From contig SDVU01000086.1 of assembly GCA_016256075.1 (NCBI GenBank), positions 1 to 21,870 on the forward strand: 21,870 bases of DNA, in the 5' to 3' direction. The position numbers were made by a program, and so were the translations under genes. This document shows, one piece after another, positions 18,134 to 21,870 of this stretch; position 1 is the first letter of the stretch, and each line of letters starts with the position of its first letter. Below the pieces are notes generated by a model. That model was not told the DNA's origin and did no database searches. It saw nothing but the letters and a program-made list of their open reading frames with translations. Source of the stretch: Dictyocoela muelleri. Lineage: Eukaryota; Microsporidia.

Positions 18134-18682
18134 GGGACTCTTGAATTTTCATTAATAAAAAATTTTTCAAGAATAAAAAATTGACGCTTGTCTAAAATTT
18201 GACAATTTCGAAAATTTAATAAAATCTTTAATTTTTATTAATTTTTTGAAATTCCAAAATTTTCGGCATAAGGTGCTTTTTAAAAAATATTGTATACCTA
18301 TTGTGCTAATAATAAAAATTCTTTATGATGTAATATTTATAACTAATGATGCTGCATTGTATTTATTTAAAGAAATGCGTTTATTTGATTATTTTCCGAA
18401 TGTCAAAGCTGTGAGAATGTGGTAAATAAGCTGATGAGTGATAAATCAATTAGAATTCATATTCCTATTTTTGAACCACTTCAAAAATAAAACGACGATA
18501 GCTATAAATAACCTTATTAAAGTTTAAAAAGACATTTTCCACTTTCCTACGTGTAGTTTATGTTTTCGTTTAATTTCGACGAATGTCAAATGGAAATTTT
18601 TTGATAAATAAGCAAACAGACTTATTCAAATATTAACAAATTGAAAATATTGCTTATAAGAGTAAGGATAATGAAATACGAG
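18134..18682. other. A+T-rich stretch, no gene assigned
   Basis: A short plus-strand run near 18,345-18,420 (AALYLFKEMRLFDYFPNVKA) faintly recalls the lead-in helix of ISXO2 proteins but lacks zinc-ribbon cysteines, so it is not called. Nothing else was recognised. Confidence 0.35.
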
Positions 18683-18690
18683 GAAATTTT

Positions 18691-19765
18691 GAACCATGTT
18701 CATTATCTGCCCCCCAATTACTCTAGTTCATTATCTGTTCTCCCCCATTAAAAAAATTCTGGGGACCCTTTGGTAACAATTTACGAATTCGAAAAAAAAA
18801 CATTTTTTCGCTTAATCAAATCGATCTTATAAAATATTTGATGAATTATGGACTGTTACACCGCGAAAAATCTTGTACTGTTTGTGGGATCTCTTTAAAA
18901 TTTGTTTAAAGAAAAAGAGATATTGATTTATTTGCATGGCGATGTTTAAATACAAAATGCAAGAGTTACAAGAAATATAGTTCTATTCTTAAATTTACTT
19001 TTTAGAAGGTTTTAGAAAGGAACTTAGGCTCATTCTGAGAATAATTTTAAAATAAACAAGCAGACAGTTCATTTACAGCATAATACTCAGTCTATATTGC
19101 TGTAGAATATTATATTTCAGGTGATCAAAAAAATTCGTAGCAAAATACTAGCTCCTAACTTAATAAATAATAAACTTGGTGGTCCTAACGTTGTTGTTCA
19201 AATAGATGAAACAAAATAATTTTAAAGTAAAGTCGCATCGTGTAAATGCCCCCAGCAATATAACCCATGCTCTATGCATCATCGAATGGGGTTTTTGAAT
19301 AACGAGATGTTTTGCAACAATAATTGAAAACAAAAAAGCAGGAAACAATAGTTCCGATTATTTGTAGTCAGGTTTGTGCAAACATTATAAAACATACAGA
19401 TGGACACGGTGCTTATGCAAATTTAAAGTATTATTTTGAAGATCATGAAACAGTATGTCATAAGTATACGTTTATTAATTCCGAGACCGGTGTCAATACG
19501 CAGGCTATTGAATCTTTTCATAACGAGCTTAAGCTTGAAATAAAAAGACGAAAGGTGTTTTAACAGTAAATCGTGTTGAATTTTTAAATGTGTTTTTTTA
19601 TTACTATACTAATAGACATAATTTTTTGAAGCTATTTTAGAATTAATAAAAATTTAGTTTAAGAATTTAAATCTTTAAATTTTTTTTATTATAACTTATT
19701 TATTTTTTATATATTTCTTCAAGTTCATTATATGTCCCCCGGATGACAGATAATGAACCTGGTCC
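18691..19765 (+). mobile_element. Merlin transposon M8, complete ends
   Basis: Inverted ends are gaaccatgttcattatctg (left) and ggaccaggttcattatctg (right, minus strand), 17 of 19 identical. The flanks gaaatttt (18,683-18,690) and gtaatttt (19,766-19,773) agree at seven of eight bases, the 8-bp target duplication expected of Merlin. The left end repeats gttcattatctg 28 bp further in (18,698 and 18,726). The right end carries an inverted second copy (19,723-19,758 as a pair). The length is 1,075 bp. Confidence 0.93.
18811..19620 (+). pseudogene. Merlin (ISXO2-like) transposase of M8, best preserved copy
   Basis: The order of parts is lead-in IDLIKYLMNYGLLHREKS, zinc ribbon CTVCG and FAWRCLNTKCKSYKKY, helical middle, then the DDE core. 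The core has GGPNVVVQIDETK with the first Asp at 19,205-19,207, THALCIIEWGF, and RCFATIIENKK. The open stretch 19,324-19,563 has TIVPIICSQV, HTDGHGAY (second Asp, 19,399-19,401), VCHKYTFINSETGVNTQAIE (Glu, 19,510-19,512) and a basic tail. NRVEFLNVFFYYYTN in another frame is the usual C-terminal helix. All three acidic residues are kept, but stops and frame changes interrupt the protein, so it is inactive. Confidence 0.92.
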
Positions 19766-19821
19766 GTAATTTTAAGGTTAGGATGCATCTGTCTTGATTG
19801 ATGAAACTGCAATTTGCCTAA

Positions 19822-19930
19822 GTAGTATGTCGCGCGCGTAACGCGCGACTTTCTCATGAAACGCGACAAGTCGAAAAATAAAAAAATTCCCCTCAGGCCT
19901 CGAAAAATTAAGAATTCTAAATGTTCATTT
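19822..19930 (+). pseudogene. Coding-like relic, left member of convergent pair
   Basis: One plus-strand frame reads YVARVTRDFLMKRDKSKNKK, similar to YYVARVALYLHMQRLHSKNK in the minus-strand frame on the right arm, with KNKKI shared. A stop lies just before YVARV. Upstream, the Merlin M8 has inserted. Whether this was ever a gene is uncertain; protein-level resemblance can follow simply from the nucleotide repeat. Confidence 0.3.
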
Positions 19931-20514
19931 ATCAACTACTAGTATACTTAAGCATAATAATTAAATTTATTTAATTTAAAATAATAATTAAATTTATACA
20001 ATATGAGAATTAAATTTATTCTATATAAATATAGAATTTATACAATATAAAAATCAATTCTAACAATATAAATATATAATTCATACAATATAAATATAAA
20101 ATATATACAATTTGTATATTAAATTCTAAATAATAGTTTTCGATTTGTTTTGATTATAACTTGGTAAAAAGATTTCGAAATAAAAAGAAACTATTTATTT
20201 ATTTTAAATTCTACCAAGACACTATTATTTAAAATTCATATCATTGATGTATATATTTCACATTTTACAATATAAATTTAATCTTTATATTGTAAAATAT
20301 TATATTTTTTTTAATTTTTATATTGTATAAATTAAATTGTTATTTTAAATTAAATATTTATATTGAAAAAATTTAATAATTATTTTCTGGCATACCAGTA
20401 TAAGCTAAATAATATTTAGGTTTTCTCTAAATGTTCGAGGCCCTGTAAGATTTTTTTATTTTTCGAGTGGAGGCGTTGCATGTGTAGGTATAGCGCTACG
20501 CGCGCGACATAGTA
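19822..20514. repeat. Large inverted repeat with an A+T palindromic centre
   Basis: The outer arms share tagtatgtcgcgcgcgta (19,822-19,839; 17 of 18 against the inverted 20,497-20,514), tcgaaaaataaaaaaat (19,871-19,887 against 20,450-20,466) and a cagg-cctcgaa block. Between about 19,935 and 20,405 lies an A+T-only palindrome whose halves share atttaatttaaaataa and attaaatttatacaatat in inverted order, with repeats of acaatataaat. The CpG-rich patches (cgcgcgcg) stand out against the A+T background. Confidence 0.7.
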
Positions 20515-20685
20515 TAATTCAAAATCCCTTATCGGCGCTTGTTGGAACACTACAATTAAATGATTAATATGTTGAGTTGATGTTTCGGAAGCGAAAAGAT
20601 TTTTTTTAGAAATTTTTCCTAACCGAACGATATCAACCATACAGAACGCATTACAGAGGCACTTTATAGTATAAACTATTGTCAT
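20416..20685 (-). CDS. Unrecognised 89-codon open frame
   Basis: It opens with Met and has a mixed composition (CNAFCMVDIVRLGKISKK, STQHINHLIVVFQQAPI, YYVARVALYLHMQRL) that looks more protein-like than the K/N/F/Y-rich chance frames elsewhere. It ends LEHLEKT, with no membrane segment or motif I recognise. Its C-terminal third lies in the inverted repeat shared with 19,822-19,930, and the two copies point toward each other. It could be the edge of a degraded transposon or host gene. A function cannot be given. Confidence 0.3.
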   Translation of the reverse strand: MTIVYTIKCLCNAFCMVDIVRLGKISKKNLFASETSTQHINHLIVVFQQAPIRDFELYYVARVALYLHMQRLHSKNKKILQGLEHLEKT

Positions 20686-20793
20686 AACAGATGATTATTT
20701 AAGCCACCTCTCTGCTATTAGAGAATTCGGCAGTGATCATATTATTTTTCTACACTTAAAGATTCACAAATAGTAAGTATAACATACAAAAGG

Positions 20794-21232
20794 TGTCAAA
20801 GGCGATAGAGATTCCAGGCCGTAGAGATTCCACTCCATTAATGTTTAAAAAAATTTTATAAAATTATTTAATAATTTCTTGAAATTATTAAATATTACTA
20901 GGGGCTATACAAAAAATAAATTAAATATTTTTTTTATTTGTATTAATTATTTTTTTAAAATACATTAAAGGGCTTAAAATATTAGAAATTAATTAAAATA
21001 GTTTTTAAGCCTCTTAATGTATTTTTAAAAAATGATTAATACAAATACAAAAATTTTTAAAAAATAATTAATACAAATAAAAAAACTTTTTTAAAAAATA
21101 TTTAATTTATTTTTTGTATAGCCTCTAGTAATATTTAATAATTTCAAGAAATTATTAAATAATTTTATAAAATTTTTTTAAACATTAATGGAGAAGAATC
21201 GCTACGGCCTGGAATCTCTATTGCCTTTGACA
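20794..21232. repeat. Foldback element I, 439 bp
   Basis: Outer ends tgtcaaaggc and gcctttgaca enclose arms of roughly 200 bp with about 95% identity by eye. The arms contain their own small palindrome (aataatttcttgaaattatt). The right arm carries an extra tandem copy of a segment containing taatacaaata, so the arms differ in length. The outer 35 bp (atagagattccaggccgtag) is the only part not dominated by A and T. No target duplication was found. Confidence 0.9.
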
Positions 21233-21420
21233 ATATATATTGTGTAAAAGGGTATTTTTTAGTTTTTTTCTTATTAAGGCTGTAATACTGTTCACTTAAA
21301 TGTATGTATTTTTACAGCATTACTTCGTGATTTTTATGATGTTACGTTAAATTTACAGACAACATATTTCTGTGATAATAATCTTCGTTATTCGTTTTTT
21401 TCACCATAGGTAAAAATTCG

Positions 21421-21522
21421 GTTTTCGACCAGAAAATAAAAATCAGTTTTTTCGACCAGAAAATAAAAATTTGGGGTTTCGACAAAAAATGAAAACAGTT
21501 TTTACGAACAGAAGATAAATCA
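21421..21522. repeat. Tandem repeat, 4 units of 23-29 bp
   Basis: Units begin at 21,421, 21,446, 21,475 and 21,498 and share gttttcgaccagaaaataaa with increasing divergence to the right. No open frame runs through all units. By analogy with the arrays at the IS630 ends this could be a subterminal array of another element, but no transposase is seen beside it. Confidence 0.75.
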
Positions 21523-21785
21523 CATTTTTTAGAGAGAATTTTCTATGATTTTTAAAATTAAACCAAGTTTTAATACTACGCTGGAACAACCGAAATTATT
21601 CTATAGTTATTAGCGCTGGAGGACGTCACTATTATTTATAAAATAACAACTTCATAATAGAAACACGCTACTTAAATGTTATACTAAAGAGTTTTTACCA
21701 CATGATATTCCTAAATTATTTTAAAAAATATAATTATTATAAAAAATGAAATATTTAAGATAATAATTATTCAGTGAAATATTTT

Positions 21786-21870
21786 GATATATATATATAT
21801 ATATATTTATATTACATGCTGACAACATCCATAGCTGCCAACCCGGAGAGTTGTCTCCAACCATAGTCTT
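21786..21870 (-). mobile_element. tRNA-derived SINE, 3' end, copy S4 (runs off the window)
   Basis: On the minus strand it reads aagactatggttggagacaa through gttgtcagcatgtaatata and then a (TA)n tail of about 20 bp. It differs from the same part of the copy at 7,941 by about two changes in 63 bases, so the two are close in age or source. The head lies beyond the window end. Confidence 0.88.

Noticed and set aside
1-21870. CRISPR array or other prokaryotic defence locus
   Set aside because: The 22-bp repeats lie without unique spacers and coincide with transposon ends, and all elements are of eukaryotic type.

Overview
The window is very A+T-rich (roughly three quarters or more by eye) and shows no intact host gene, rRNA, functional tRNA or CRISPR array. 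Almost everything recognisable is a eukaryotic mobile element in some state of decay: eight pieces of Merlin transposons (DDE transposase of the ISXO2/IS1595 type), two IS630/Tc1-mariner transposons, four copies of one tRNA-derived SINE, three fragments of old Ty3/Gypsy LTR elements, and about ten foldback (palindromic, MITE-like) elements. The Merlin expansion, the Ty3 fragments and the base composition suggest a transposon-bloated microsporidian genome. The SINE family is less expected there, so an A+T-rich invertebrate genome remains possible. No single marker settles the organism.

Layout. 1-2,425: a foldback at the left edge, A+T-rich DNA without recognisable genes, an internally deleted Merlin (about 1,562-2,062) and a foldback at 2,286. 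2,626-3,987: a Merlin on the minus strand, split by a nearly perfect 304-bp foldback. 4,200-7,940: three Ty3/Gypsy fossils in two orientations; the last runs gag, protease, start of reverse transcriptase and is cut by a SINE at 7,941-8,400. 8,401-10,780: three truncated Merlin copies, a 265-bp foldback and a truncated SINE.

11,079-15,411 is a nested stack. An outer IS630 element (transposase on minus) holds a second IS630 element (11,245-14,016, plus). That one holds a Merlin (12,228-13,344, minus, 8-bp target duplication) and a foldback MITE (11,761-11,947). A TA-flanked foldback sits in the right end of the outer element. Both IS630 elements end in arrays of 22-bp repeats whose sequences differ but whose period is the same.

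16,154-19,765: two Merlin elements of one subfamily with recognisable ends and imperfect 8-bp target duplications, a second full-length SINE, and a 296-bp foldback MITE with a perfect 8-bp target duplication (related to the one at 11,761). 19,766-21,870: an A+T palindrome flanked by convergent coding-like repeats of unknown nature, a 439-bp foldback, a tandem repeat with a unit of about 25 bp, and the 3' end of a SINE running off the window.

The elements interact mainly as targets for one another. Every transposase I could read is interrupted by stops or frame changes, so this looks like a graveyard. Some copies look recent, judged by the near-identical foldback arms and near-identical SINE tails.
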